Numbered from the stretch's first letter, positions 1 to 10,669 are shown. The stretch: 64,000 nucleotides of DNA from Orobanche coerulescens (GCA_033398695.1 CM065801.1:54694358-54758357), one strand, 5' to 3'. Program-made: numbers and translations. Notes: generated from the letters alone by a model not told the origin.

Positions 1-222
1 TATCCGAGCAAGGCTCGTGGATGTCGTTGTATTTTTTTGGGCCATGTAGGCCCACTGTTGTCATTGAAATTCCATATCGGAATATTATGTTGGATGTCAG
101 TGTAGGGATTGTAATTCCCCTTTTGGTCAGTTAGTTGTATTTTTGGTCGTGTTAGCCTGGTGGATCTCCTGGTGTGGGGTCCACGGCACTGTAATAAACC
201 AATAGGATTTGGGGGTGTTACG
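1..222 (+). repeat. 3' end of first LTR (LTR A) of the gag-only element
   Basis: This matches the last part of the complete LTR further right almost base for base, and the left part is cut by the window edge. The terminal CA appears mutated to CG (ends GTGTTACG), which would damage the end recognised by integrase. A primer site follows five bases later. Confidence 0.85.
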
Positions 223-227
223 GAAGA

Positions 228-239
228 TGGTATCAGAGC
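228..239 (+). other. Primer binding site, initiator tRNA-Met type (unit 1)
   Basis: TGGTATCAGAGC, complementary to the 3' end of plant initiator tRNA-Met, sits just behind the LTR end, as is usual in chromoviruses. It is where minus-strand DNA synthesis would start. Confidence 0.85.
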
Positions 240-708
240 ATTGGGTTGTGAGATACCCTGATATGTGAGTTATGCGGTTCTACCAACGCGGTAGTAGTGA
301 ACTGTCAGGTTATGACAATCTGGACAGTCGGGTTTTGTGAGTCGTGGTAGTTGGACGACTGTATGAGTCATTCTTTCATCGAGTCGTCGTCAGTGAAGAC
401 TAGTATCGCAAGACCTCGAAGCTTCGTATGACCTGTGTAAGGACTCGATTCTCTTGTATGTTCATACATTCATTATGCCATTGATTATACATGTTTTGTT
501 GAAATCTTTATGTAACATTGTTTTACGACCCATTCATGATTAATTGCTTTGGAGCGTGTCGGATAAGTATTAGCTATAATTAACATGTTTGAAGTGATTG
601 TTTATTTGTTGACTATATATACTCGTGTTTGGCTATTGACTTAGCATTGTGGATTGGCCGTTGAGGCATATTTGAGCTTTGTTCATGATCGAGCGTTATT
701 CTTTCAGT
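240..708 (+). other. Untranslated leader of gag-only element, unit 1
   Basis: There is no convincing ORF between primer site and gag. The same stretch recurs in unit 2 with only a few substitutions. It would carry leader functions such as RNA packaging, but no specific signal could be named. Confidence 0.6.
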
Positions 709-1794
709 ATGGAAAGAAGAAACCGAGAATGTGGCAGAGGGGGTAAAGTCTGCAGAGCAGGCCGAAACCCAGAACCTCGTGATTATGCCCGTGCGGATGC
801 CGAGAGGGATCAGAATTCAGCTGGAGATGTGACTTATGCAACCGGTTCCCCTTCGGAACGTCATACTCGAGGAGTCAACCAAACTGAGAGTGATCACATC
901 GACCCTTACTTGATTATGAGGGGCATGATAGCCCAGATGACTCAAATGACGCAGATAATAGAGACCATGCAGACCTCAGTGGTTCGTGGTCCACCGCAGC
1001 AGGGATCCCAGGTGCCGTTTCATGGACAGGCTGGGAAAGTGAGTCAAATTATCGGCGATATCACTCGTCAGAGGCCGCCTACTTTTGAGGGTTCGTCGGA
1101 ACCAGCTGATATTGTTCATTGGCTTGAACATTTTCATAAACTCTTCGACATGGTCCAGTGTCTGGAAGAGAGTAAGGTGATAGTAGCGGCTTACCATTTG
1201 AGTAAAGGCACTTATTCTTGGTGGCTTTCCGTGAAATCCACCGATCGTGATTGTGCTTGGAGTGAGTTTAAGACTCTCATGTTAGAGAGGTATTATCCGG
1301 CTCCACTTCGTGAAACCAAGTTGTCAGAGGTTTTGAACCCCGGATCCGTCAAGGACGAGGGTGTTATTGTTATTGCGGAGAAGTTTCAGGGACTTCTTCA
1401 GTTTGCTTCATCTGTTATCCGTACTGAGGCGGATAAGATCAAGTATTTTAGCAAGAGGCTGAACCCGCAGTTGAGGATGCAGTTGTTCAACCATAATTGC
1501 AATTCACTTGGTGAATTCATCGAGAAGGCTCTTGGAGCAGAGCTTTTGATCAAGGAACTTGCTCGGAAGAACCCTTCAGTTTCTTCCGGTGAGAGGACTA
1601 GGATGCCGGTTCGTTCAGAGGGACATCGGGCTCTAACGTCCAAGAGGTCGTCTTCTAGTCGTCTTTGTGCTGGGAAAGCATATTCTTCTCAGGCGACGGG
1701 TTCGACCGTTGTTTGCTTTAACTGTGTTACAATAGGACATCGCAGTACTCGGTGCTCGATGCAGTCTATTGCTTGTTTTCTGTGCGGGAGGTAG
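709..1794 (+). pseudogene. gag: Gag of non-autonomous Tekay-like element, unit 1 (nonsense in second zinc knuckle)
   Basis: The product would be the capsid/nucleocapsid precursor. I chose the ATG of MERRNRECGR; an upstream in-frame ATG at 685 is possible. The middle contains the retrotransposon gag core (HWLEHFHKLFD..., then YSWWLSV and the run ending FSKRLNPQLR). Near the end is a complete CX2CX4HX4C zinc knuckle (CFNCVTIGHRSTRC). A second knuckle begins CFLCGR and is cut by TAG; reading on in frame gives the rest of the CCHC pattern, so the stop is a mutation, probably CAG to TAG. The frame continues with further TGA codons to an acidic tail ending at 2031. No protease frame follows. Confidence 0.85.
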
Positions 1795-2031
1795 GGACAC
1801 CTTCAGAAATACTGCAGGGGTTCTAGTTCCAGTAGATCTCAAGGGAAATCACGGGCCTCGTGAGATTCTGTTTCTTCAGTCCGTACTCAATCTAAGGGGT
1901 CATATCGGGCTTCGGGAGCCAGAGGTATGGACACTTGAAAAGGAGCAGTGAGTTCAGATTTAGGTCTTCCTCGAGTCGATGAGATCGAGGAGTTCGATGA
2001 TCTGGAGGATGTTGATTTCGGGTACATTTGA
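1795..2031 (+). pseudogene. Broken C-terminal tail of gag, unit 1
   Basis: This is in frame with the gag above: second half of the CCHC knuckle, a Ser/Arg-rich stretch, and an acidic end (EEFDDLEDVDFGYI) before TGA. TGA codons near 1861 and 1930 look like CGA to TGA changes; unit 2 still has CGA at the second. The tail is probably the native C-terminus of the gag-only protein. Confidence 0.6.
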
Positions 2032-2672
2032 GATGTAGTCTTGATTTATAGTTTCCTTGTTTTCGAATTGATATTTGACTCAGTCTGTATTGTGATATTG
2101 TGGTTGTGAACCATTTATTATTGATCTATCTTGTTATGATAGCTTTTGAGAATCTTGAGATTTGACGTCGTCTGATACGTTATTCTTTCCCTTTCGGTAT
2201 TGTACCCGAGATTTTTGTGGTGATCTAGGTAAACGTTCATTGTGATTCGAGACGTCAAGTTGCGAGGACTTGAGTGTGCATTTGATATGGTCCTGAGGAC
2301 TATATTTGTGCGTTGTTATTCTCTTTTGTGACGTAAGTCAGTGATAGCATAGACGTTCGATGCTAATGAGAATAAGGGATGTGTACACCGGTGCTACTAG
2401 TCAGGCGGTTGGTACGACTTCCTGGCTGGTCTCTAGCAGGAGAGTTATGATTCGACTGCTCTCGTAGTTGGTTGAGTGTTTTATCCCTGTTTTTCGCTGT
2501 GATCGGACAGGAGACGCGAGAAACCGTGGGGTTGGCCCGATTACTCAGGCGAAGTGGTTCGCAGTGAGGAGTATTCCTGGAGATGTTGTTTTCTTATCCT
2601 GATGGATAGTTCGTACCCCGTGTTTTTGCACCCTGAGTTTTGGGGACGAAACTCTTTTTAAGGGGGGGATTA
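2032..2672 (+). other. Non-coding 3' internal region with polypurine tract, unit 1
   Basis: No real ORF is seen. A short terminal stretch (YPVFLHPEF..., near 2610-2655) resembles the decayed end of a chromovirus pol (RYPELF...), suggesting that enzymes were deleted from an ancestor. The polypurine tract AAGGGGGGGAT at 2660-2670 directly precedes the LTR and would prime plus-strand synthesis. Confidence 0.65.
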
Positions 2673-2880
2673 TGTAATATCCGGGGATAATTTTTTTTTC
2701 GTGTTACTGTGGAGTTGTACATATTCATTTGGAATTGTACAAGTGTTGTTGTTTTGGACTAATACAATGTATATTGTATTGGAATATTTCGGGATCGAAA
2801 TATTATACTTGTCGTCGGGTTAGTTTCGTCGTTTGAATGTTGGTTGGAGAGTTTGGATTTTTGGCTAAGTACACTAGCCT

Positions 2881-3256
2881 TAACGTACGCTACATGGGTA
2901 GACTTACGTACGTTATGGGCTGAGTATTACGTACGTTATGCCTGTAAGGTTACGTACGTAATGCTTGGTAGGTGGCAGGAACCTTCCTCGTAGTCACTTT
3001 CGGCCGGTGGGTCCCGAGCATCTTCCGATCGGATCTCACTATTGCAGTCAACGGACCCTTACGTACGTTAAGAGGTGAGCTCTACGTACGTAATGTAGGT
3101 CTTGTTAACGTACGTAATAAGTTCTTGTTTACGTACGTTAAGGCCTTCGTATTTTAGTCCAGTTAGTTCTGGATTTTTCATTACGTACGTTAATGTCATG
3201 GCGTAGCACACGTAATGTCTCTTACGTACGTTAACCATAGGGTATAACGTACGTAA
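2881..3256. promoter_or_regulatory. Array of about 12 TTACGTACGTAA-type palindromes
   Basis: Near-identical 12-mers occur at 2881 (variant), 2904, 2927, 2950, 3059, 3082, 3106, 3129, 3181, 3222 and 3245, plus a degenerate one near 3207. Each carries overlapping ACGT cores (TACGTA, the A-box core bound by plant bZIP factors; TTACGT is also part of NAC sites). The array ends about 15 bp before the TATA box, so a U3 enhancer role is inferred. It recurs in LTR C and, more diverged, in the Tekay LTR at 12895. Confidence 0.7.
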
Positions 3257-3270
3257 TGAGTTTGTCAGTC

Positions 3271-3280
3271 TATTTATATT
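3271..3280 (+). promoter_or_regulatory. TATA box of LTR B
   Basis: TATTTATATT lies at the end of the palindrome array, so transcription would start about 30 bases further on, near 3303. Everything downstream in the LTR, including the satellites, would be in the RNA leader. Confidence 0.5.
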
Positions 3281-3966
3281 GGTTTCGTATTTCATTCCCT
3301 CACGAACCAAAACATAAATTCTCTCCCTAGAATCGTCCGTTTGGACTTGTTATTGATGTTTAGCCTCTTCCAACTCGATCTTGATCATCCTAGCTTGGAT
3401 TGAAGCTTGAAGTTGGAAGCTTGTTGGTGCTCCTTTGGTTTTTGGAGGTTTATTCTTGTTCTTCCTTGGTTGTTCGAGTGTTTGTGATCGTCGGGAGGCG
3501 CCGTTCGTCGTTTCGTGCCAGGACGTTGATCGTGGAAGGACTTTCTCGTCTTCGGTTTGAGGCAAGTTTTATACTTGTACTGGTCAATGAGATTAATGTT
3601 ATCATATATGTGTATGAATGTATTGTATCATTTCGAGACTTAGTCTCTCCGTGATTTGTTGATATTCGGGAATTGTTTGATGCAATACCCTTCGGCAATT
3701 ATGCTAGATGTTATTGTTATTCGTTATCGGCCTGTTTAAGGCATTGAGATTCTTGTTGTCGATAGCCGGTTCGCGGCATCGATGTATCGATTATTATTGT
3801 TGACGTTAATGTCATTCTGAGGCATCGTTGAATCGTTATTATCGAATTAGAACTGTTGCTATGATGTTGCATTGGCCGATGGAAGGCGTTTGATATATTC
3901 GTTTATCATATCTGTTTCGGTGGTCGGTTTAAGATGCCGGGACATCCATTCTACCATATCATTGTG

Positions 3967-4440
3967 TATCGATTGACCGTTCTAAGGTAATCGATGTATT
4001 TAATTGGGATTATCGAAGATAATTCCCATCTGTTGTATCATTCGTTATCGATTGACCGTTCTAAGGTAATCGATGTATTTAATTGGGATTATCGGATAGA
4101 ATTCCGATCCGTTGTATTATTGGTTATCGATTAACCGTTCTAAGGTAATCGATGTATTTAATTGGGATTATCGAAGATAATTCCCATCCGTTGTATCATT
4201 AGTTATCGATTAACCGTTCTAAGGTAATCGATGTATTTAATTGGGATTATCGAAGATATCTCCCATCCGTTGTATCATTGTGTATCGATTGACCGTTCTA
4301 AGTTAATCGAGGTATTGAATTGGGATTATCGAAGATATTTCCCATCCATTGTATCATTATGTATCGATTGACCGTTCTAAGTTAATCGAGGTATTGAATT
4401 GGGATTATCGAAGATAGTTCCCATCCGTTGTATCATTGTG
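3967..4440 (+). repeat. 79-bp tandem repeat, six units, each with two hairpins
   Basis: Units start at 3967, 4046, 4125, 4204, 4283 and 4362, all exactly 79 bp. Each contains ATCGATT...AATCGAT, which can pair, and GGGATTATC-GAA-GATAATTCCC, which can also pair. Degenerate relatives of the first hairpin extend left to about 3740. Confidence 0.9.
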
Positions 4441-4506
4441 ATCGATTGGCCTTTCCAAGGTAGTCGAGGTACTTGAATTGGGACCGCCTGTTAATGATCT
4501 CATTAT

Positions 4507-4676
4507 GGGTAAGCTTGGGGCTTGAACCTTCGCGGTTGGTTTCCCAACACCTATAGTTCAGTAGGTCACGGTCACTGGGTGATCTCATTATGGGTAAGTC
4601 TGGGGCTTGAACCTTCGCGGTTGGTTTCCCAGCACCTGCAATTCAGCAGGTCACGGTCATTGGATGATCTCATTGT
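4507..4676 (+). repeat. 85-bp tandem repeat, two units
   Basis: Units start at GGGTAAG 4507 and 4592, each with AACC-TTCGC-GGTT and a TTGGTTTCCCAACACC stretch. LTR C has four copies, so copy number varies within the same array. Confidence 0.85.
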
Positions 4677-4679
4677 GAT

Positions 4680-5045
4680 ACGGCTTCGTGCCATGGCTTC
4701 GGCCCTCATTGATACAGCTTCGGGCTGTTTTGGCTTCGAGCCACTGTGGTGATTGACAGCTTCGGCTGAGGGGCATTCAGGCCATTGTGATGTATTGGTA
4801 TTTCTGCTGGAGCCTTCGGGCATTGTGGTTCGTATCTATTTCAGTGTTGGCTTGGTTTACCTTCGTGTGATATATTGTTGTGTTCTGTATTGATGATTCG
4901 CCGTTGGGCACTTGTGTTCTAACCTGTTGAGTAGGTATTGATCATATGCCGTGGGCATAGTGTTTCACGAATGCTCGATTCTTACTTTGGTTTGTGAGCA
5001 TCTCGTTTACCATTGTTGCACTATTCCTTCTGCCTTCGGATGCAT
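4680..5045 (+). repeat. Cluster of short TTCG-loop inverted repeats
   Basis: Several small stems close on TTCG: GGCTTCGGCC, ACAGC-TTCGG-GCTGT, AGCTTCGGCT and GCCTTCGGGC. In RNA a C(UUCG)G loop is unusually stable. The zone would be transcribed. The role is unknown. Confidence 0.6.
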
Positions 5046-5085
5046 ATCATGTTGTACATGTATTTGATATTCATTATCTGGATGA

Positions 5086-5160
5086 CTGACCCCGTGGGGG
5101 CGGAACATGTTTTCATGTTTTAGGTACTTGCGAGGAGAGAGTTGAGACACAGGGGCATGA
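5086..5160 (+). promoter_or_regulatory. Conserved LTR module: CCCC/GGGG hairpin, AGGTA, GAGGAG
   Basis: GACCCCGTGGGGGC forms a short hairpin, followed by TTTTAGGTAC and a GAGGAG stretch. The same order appears in the Tekay LTRs near 14979 and 58437, although the surrounding LTR sequence differs. The function is unknown; a 3' splice-site-like or RNA-structure role is possible. Confidence 0.5.
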
Positions 5161-5494
5161 CGATGGCGACGAGGCATTCGAGCGATACTAGTCCGAGATG
5201 TTTTGGTGTTCATGTCTGTCAGACAGTTTGGAGTACTCTAGTTTTGTCAGTTATTGTCATTTTGTATTATCCGAGCAAGGCTCGTGGATGTCGTTGTATT
5301 TTTTTTGGGCCATGTAGGCCCACTGTTGTCATTGAAATTCCATATCGGAATATTATGTTGGATGTCAGTGTAGGGATTGTAATTCCCCTTTTGGTCAGTT
5401 AGTTGTATTTTTGGTCGTGTTAGCCTGTGGATCTCCTGGTGTGGGGTCCACGGCACTGTAATAACCCAATAGGATTTGGGGGTGTTACAGAAGA

Positions 5495-5506
5495 TGGTAT
5501 CAGAGC
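5495..5506 (+). other. Primer binding site, initiator tRNA-Met type (unit 2)
   Basis: TGGTATCAGAGC sits five bases after the end of LTR B, identical to unit 1. Confidence 0.88.
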
Positions 5507-5975
5507 ATTGGGTTGTGAGATACCCTGATATATGAGTTATGCGGTTCTACCGACGCGGTAGTAGTGAACTGTTAGGTTATGACAATCTGGACAGTCGGGT
5601 TTTGTGAGTCGTGGTAGTTGGACGACTGTATGAGTCATTCTTTCATCGAGTCGTCGTCAGTGATGACTAGTATCGCAAGACCTCGAAGCTTCGTATGACC
5701 TGTGTAAGGACTCGATTCTCTTGTATGTTCATACATTCATTATGCCATTGATTATACATGTTTTGTTGAAATCTTTATGTAACATTGTTTTACGACCCAT
5801 TCATGATTAATTGCTTTGGAGCGTGTCGGATCAGTATTAGCTATAATTAACATGTTTGAAGTGATTGTTTATTTGTTGAGTATATATACTCGTGTTTGGC
5901 TATTGACTTAGCATTGTGGATTGGCCGTTGAGGCATATTTGAGCTTTGTTCATGATCGAGCGTTATTCTTTCAGT
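5507..5975 (+). other. Untranslated leader of gag-only element, unit 2
   Basis: Nearly identical to the unit 1 leader; no ORF or other signal is seen. Confidence 0.6.
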
Positions 5976-7285
5976 ATGGAAAGAAGAAACCGAGAATGTG
6001 GCAGAGGGGGTAAAGTCTGCAGAGCAGGCCGAAACCCAGAACCTCGTGATTATGCCCGTGCGGATGCCGAGAGGGATCGGACCACCGAGATGTGACTTAT
6101 GCAACCGGTTCCCCTTCGGAACGTCATACTCGAGGAGTCAACCAGACTGAGAGTGATCACATCGACCCTTACTTGCTTATGATGGCCCAGATGACTCAAA
6201 TGACGCAGATAATAGAGACCATGCAGACCTCAGTGGTTCGTGGTCCACCGCAGCAGGGATCCCAGGTGCCGTTTCATGGACAGGCTAGGAAAGTGAGTCA
6301 AATTATCGGCGATATCACTCGTCAGAGGCCGCCTACTTTTGAGGGTTCGTCGGAACCAGCTGATATTGTTCATTGGCTTGAACATTTTGATAAACTCTTC
6401 GACATGGTCCAGTGTCTGGAAGAGAGTAAGGTGATAGTAGCGGCTTACCATTTGAGTAAAGGCGCTTATTCTTGGTGGCTTTCCGTGAAACCCACCGATC
6501 GTGATTGTGCTTGGAGTGAGTTTAAGACTCTCATGTTAGAGAGGTATTATCCGGCTCCACTTCGTGAAGCCAAGTTGTCAGAGGTTTTGAACCCCGGATC
6601 CGTCAAGGACGAGGGTGTTATTGTTATTGCGGAGAAGTTTCAGGGACTTCTTCAGTTTGCTTCATCTGTTATCCGTACTGAGGCGGATAAGATCAAGTAT
6701 TTTAGCAAGAGGCTGAACCCGCAATTGAGAATGCAGTTGTTCAACCATAATTGCAATTCACTTGGTGAATTCATCGAGAAGGCTCTTGGAGCAGAGCTTT
6801 TGATCAAGGAACTTGCTCGGAAGAACCCTTCAGTTTCTTCCGGTGAGAGGACTAGGATGCCGGTTCGTTCAGAGGGACATCGGGCTCCAACGTCCAAGAG
6901 GTCGTCTTCTAGTCGTCTTTGTGCTGGGAAAGCATATTCTTCTCAGGCGACGGGTTCGACCGTTGTTTGCTTTAACTGTGATATAATAGGACATCGCAGT
7001 ACTCGGTGCTCGATGCAGTCTATTGCTTGTTTTCTGTACGGGAGGTAGGGACACCTTCAGAAATACTGCAGGGGTTCTAGTTCCAGTAGATCTCAAGGGA
7101 AATCACGGGCCTAGTGAGATTCTGTTTCTTCAGTCCGTACTCCATCCAAGGGGTCATATCGGGCTTCGGGAGCCAGAGGTATGGACACTCGAAAAGGAGC
7201 AGCGAGTTCAGATTTAGGTCTTCCTCGAGTCGATGAGATCGGGGAGTTCGATGATCTGGAGGATGTTGATTTCGGGTACATTTGA
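5976..7285 (+). pseudogene. gag: Gag of non-autonomous Tekay-like element, unit 2 (frameshifted)
   Basis: This is the second copy of the same gag. Its ATG matches unit 1, but a replacement around 6079-6088 is four bases shorter than in unit 1 and shifts the frame; the body is then open from 6092 to a TAG at 7046. A 9-base in-frame deletion lies near 6180. The first zinc knuckle is intact (CFNCDIIGHRSTRC); the second has Cys to Tyr (CFLYGR) as well as the same TAG as unit 1. The shared TAG implies that it predates the duplication or was already in the parent element. In-frame acidic tail sequence runs to TGA at 7283. Confidence 0.85.
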
Positions 7286-7926
7286 GATGTAGTCATGATT
7301 TGTAGTTTCCTTGTTTTCGAATTGATATTTGACTCAGTCTGTATTGTGATATTGTGGTTGTGAACCATTTATTATTGATCTATCTTGTTATGATAGCTTT
7401 TGAGAATCTTGAGATTTGACGTCGTCTGATACGTTATTCTTTCCCTTTCGGTATTGTACCCGAGATTTTTGTGGTGATCTGGGTAAACGTTCATTGTGAT
7501 TCGAGACGTCAAGTTGCGAGGACTTGAGTGTGCATTCGATATGGTCCTGAGGACTATATTTGTGCGTTGTTATTCTCTTTTGTGACGTAAGTCAGTGATA
7601 GCATAGACGTTCGATGCTAATGAGAATAAGGGATGTGTACGCCAGTGCTACTAGTCAGGTGGTTGGTACGACTTCCTGGCTGGTCTTTAGCAGGAGAGTT
7701 ATGATTCGACTGCTCTCGCAGTTGGTTGAGTGTTTTATCCCTGTTTTTCGCTGTGATCGGACAGGAGACGCGGGAACCCGTGGGGTTGGCCCGATTACTC
7801 AGGCGAAGTGGTTCGCAGTGAGGAGTATTCCTGGAGATGTTGTTTTCTTATCCTGATGGATAGTTCGTACCCCGTGTTTTTGCACCCTGAGTTTCGGGGA
7901 CGAAACTCTTTTTAAGGGGGGGAGTA
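7286..7926 (+). other. Non-coding 3' internal region with polypurine tract, unit 2
   Basis: Same content as in unit 1; the short open frame at 7614-7856 has no recognisable motif and is not kept in unit 1. The polypurine tract AAGGGGGGGAGTA ends at the LTR start. Confidence 0.65.
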
Positions 7927-9220
7927 TGTAATATCCGGGGATAATTTTTTTTTCGTGTTACTGTGGAGTTGTACATATTCATTTGGAATTGTACAAGTGT
8001 TGTTGTTTTGGACTAATACAATGTATATTGTATTGGAATATTTCGGGATCGAAATATTATACTTGTCGTCGGGTTAGTTTCGTCGTTTGAATGTTGGTTG
8101 GAGAGTTTGGATTTTTGGCTAAGTACACTAGCCTTAACGTACACTACATGGGTAGACTTACGTACGTTATGGGCTGAGTATTACGTACGTTATGCCTGTA
8201 AGGTTACGTACGTAATGCTTGGTAGGTGGCAGGAACCTTCCTCGTAGTCACTTTCGGCCGGTGGGTCCCGAGCATCTTCCGATCGGATCTCACTATTGCA
8301 GTCAACGGACCCTTACGTACGTTAAGAGGTGAGCTCTACGTACGTAATGTAGGTCTTGTTAACGTACTTAATAAGTTCTTGTTTACGTACGTTAAGGCCT
8401 TCGTATTTTAGTCCAGTTAGTTCTCGATTTTTCATTACGTACGTTAATGTCATGGCGTAGCGCACGTAATGTCTCTTACGTACGTTAACCATAGTGTATA
8501 ATGTACGTAATGAGTTTGTCAGTCTATTTATATTAGTTTCAAATTTCATTCCCTCACGAACCAAAACATAATTTCTCTCCCTAGAATCGTCCGTTTGGAC
8601 TTGTTATTGATGTTTAGCCTCTTCCAACTCGATCTTGATCATCCTAGCTTGGATTGAAGCTTGAAGTTGGAAGCTTGTTGGTGCTCCTTTGGTTTTTGGA
8701 GGTTTCTTCTTGTTCTTCCTTGGTTGTTCGAGTGTTTGTGATCGTCGGGAGGCGCCGTTCGTCGTTTCGTGCCAGGACGTTGATCGTGGAAGGACTTTCT
8801 CGTCTTCGGTTTGAGGCAAGTTTTATACTTGTACTGGTCAATGAGATTAATGTTATCATATATGTGTATGAATGTATTGTATCATTTCGAGACTTAGTCT
8901 CTCCGTGATTTGTTGATATTCGGGAATTGTTTGATGCAATACCCTTCGGCAATTATGCTAGATGTTATTGTTATTCGTTATCGGCCGGTTTAAGGCATTG
9001 AGATTCTTGTTGTCGATAGCCGGTTCGCGGCATCGATGTATTGATTATTATTGTTGACGTTAATGTCATTCTGAGGCATCGTTGAATCGTTATTATCGAA
9101 TTGGAATTGTTGTTATGATGTTGCATTGGCCGATGGAAGGCGTTTGATATATTCGTTTATCATATCTGTTTCGGTGGTCGGTTTATGATTCCGGGACATC
9201 CATTCTACCGTATCATTGTG

Positions 9221-9615
9221 TATCGATTGACCGTTCTAAGGTAATCGGTGTATTTAATTGGGATTATCGAAGATAATTCCCATCTGTTGTATCATTCGTT
9301 ATCGATTGACCGTTCTAAGGTAATCGATGTATTTAATTGGGATTATCGGAGATAATTCCCATCCGTTGTATCATTAGTTATCGATTAACCGTTCTAAGGT
9401 AATCGATGTATTTAATTGGGATTATCGAAGATAGTTCCCATCCGTTGTATCATTGTGTATCGATTGACCGTTCTAAGGTAATCGATGTATTTAATTGGGA
9501 TTATCGAAGATAGTTCCCATCTGTTGTATCATTGTGTATCGATTGGCCGTTCTAAGTTAATCGAGGTATTGAATTGGGATTATCGAAGATAGTTCCCATC
9601 CGTTGTATCATTGTG
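9221..9615 (+). repeat. 79-bp tandem repeat in LTR C, five units
   Basis: Unit starts are 9221, 9300, 9379, 9458 and 9537, with exact 79-bp spacing and the same two hairpins as in LTR B. Confidence 0.9.
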
Positions 9616-9808
9616 ATCGATTGGCCTTTCCAAGGCAGTCGAGGTATTTGAATTGGGACCGCCGCGGACGGTGCCCATCCATGAGTTGTTGTTGTCGTGT
9701 TGGCCGACTCAAGGCAGCACGCTATTATTCTTGTGAATTTGGTAGTCTTGGGATCGTTACTATTGTGATTAATTGTGTTTTGGAGGCTAGTCTCGGCTAG
9801 TGCTCGAT

Positions 9809-10150
9809 GGGTAAGCTTGGGGCTTGAACCTTCGCGGTTGGTTTCCCAACACCTACAGTTCAGTAGGTCACGGTCATGCTAATGATCTCATTATGGGTAA
9901 GCTTGGGGCTTGAACCTTCGCGGTTGGTTTCCCAACACCTACAGTTCAGTAGGTCACGGTCATGTTAATGATCTCATTATGGGTAAGCTTGGGGCTTGAA
10001 CCTTCGCGGTTGGTTTCCCAACACCTCTGATTCGATGAGTCACGGTCATTGGGTGATCTCATTATGGGTAAGTCTGGGGCTTGAACCTTCGCGGTTGGTT
10101 TCCCAGCACCTGCAATTCAGCAGGTCACGGTCATTGGATGATCTCATTGT
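9809..10150 (+). repeat. 85-86-bp tandem repeat in LTR C, four units
   Basis: GGGTAAG starts at 9809, 9895, 9981 and 10066. It is followed by the TTCG-hairpin cluster (10155-10510), as in LTR B. Confidence 0.88.
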
Positions 10151-10669
10151 GATACGGCTTCGTGTCGTGGCTTCGGCCCTCATTGATACAGCTTCGGGCT
10201 GTTTTGGCTTCGGGCCACTGTGGTGATTGATAGCTTCGGCTGAGGGGCATTCAGGCCATTGTGATGTATTGGTATTTCTGCTGGAGCCTTCGGGCATTGT
10301 GGTTCGTATCTATTTCAGTGTGGTTTACCTTCGTGTGATATATTGTTGTGTTCTGTATTGATGATTCGCCGTTGGGCACTTGTGTTCTAACCTGTTGAGC
10401 AGGTATTGATCATATGCCGTGGGCATAGTGTTTCACAAATGCTCGATTCTTACTTTGGTTTGTGAGCATCTCGTTTACCATTGTTGTACTGTTCCTTCTG
10501 CCTTCGGATGCATATCATGTTGTACATGTATTTGATATTCATTATCTGGATGACTGACCCCGTGGGGGCGGAACATGTTTTCATGTTTTAGGTACTTGCG
10601 AGGAGAGAGTTGAGACACAGGGGCATGACGATGGCGACGAGGCATTCGAGCGATAGTAGTCTGAGATGT

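Larger units (their letters stand above)
2673..5489 (+). repeat. Complete LTR (LTR B), 2817 bp, of the gag-only element
   Basis: The LTR is bounded by TGTAATATCC and GGTGTTACA, with a polypurine tract before and a primer site after. It serves as 3' LTR of unit 1 and 5' LTR of unit 2. Its parts in order are a palindrome array, TATA box, a 79-bp tandem repeat, an 85-bp tandem repeat, a zone of TTCG-loop hairpins and a conserved CCCC/GGGG hairpin. For a chromovirus LTR it is very long, mostly because of these repeats. Confidence 0.92.
1..10669 (+). mobile_element. Tandem array of a gag-only (LARD-like) Tekay-type LTR element
   Basis: Two near-identical units of about 5.26 kb follow each other, ordered LTR end, internal, LTR, internal, LTR, so neighbouring copies share an LTR. 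Each internal region holds an iMet-type primer site, one damaged gag, a non-coding stretch and a polypurine tract; no protease, RT or integrase is present. LTR ends TGTAAT...GTTACA, the primer site and the gag resemble Tekay/Del chromoviruses, two of which lie elsewhere in the window. Such a unit would depend on an autonomous relative for enzymes. The array probably arose by unequal recombination between LTRs; an assembly duplication cannot be excluded from sequence alone. Confidence 0.85.
7927..10669 (+). repeat. Third LTR (LTR C), truncated at its 3' end
   Basis: It starts TGTAATATCC and follows LTR B closely, with the same palindrome array (8134-8512), TATA box and repeats. At GAGATGT it stops matching and continues directly as chromovirus pol. 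About 270 bp of the LTR end, including the primer-site side, are missing. It has five 79-bp units and four 85-86-bp units, plus a roughly 150-bp segment (9660-9808) absent from LTR B, where a deletion between repeats explains the difference. Confidence 0.9.

Noticed and set aside
228..245. TGGTATCAGAGC sequences as tRNA gene ends
   Set aside because: Only the 12-base complement of the tRNA 3' end is present, directly behind LTRs; no cloverleaf or A/B box sequence.
3967..4440. Regular 79-bp repeats as a CRISPR-like array
   Set aside because: Units are contiguous with no unique spacers, and the setting is a plant LTR.
7614..7856. 80-codon open frame in unit 2 of the gag-only element
   Set aside because: No motif, and the matching frame in unit 1 is interrupted; likely chance.
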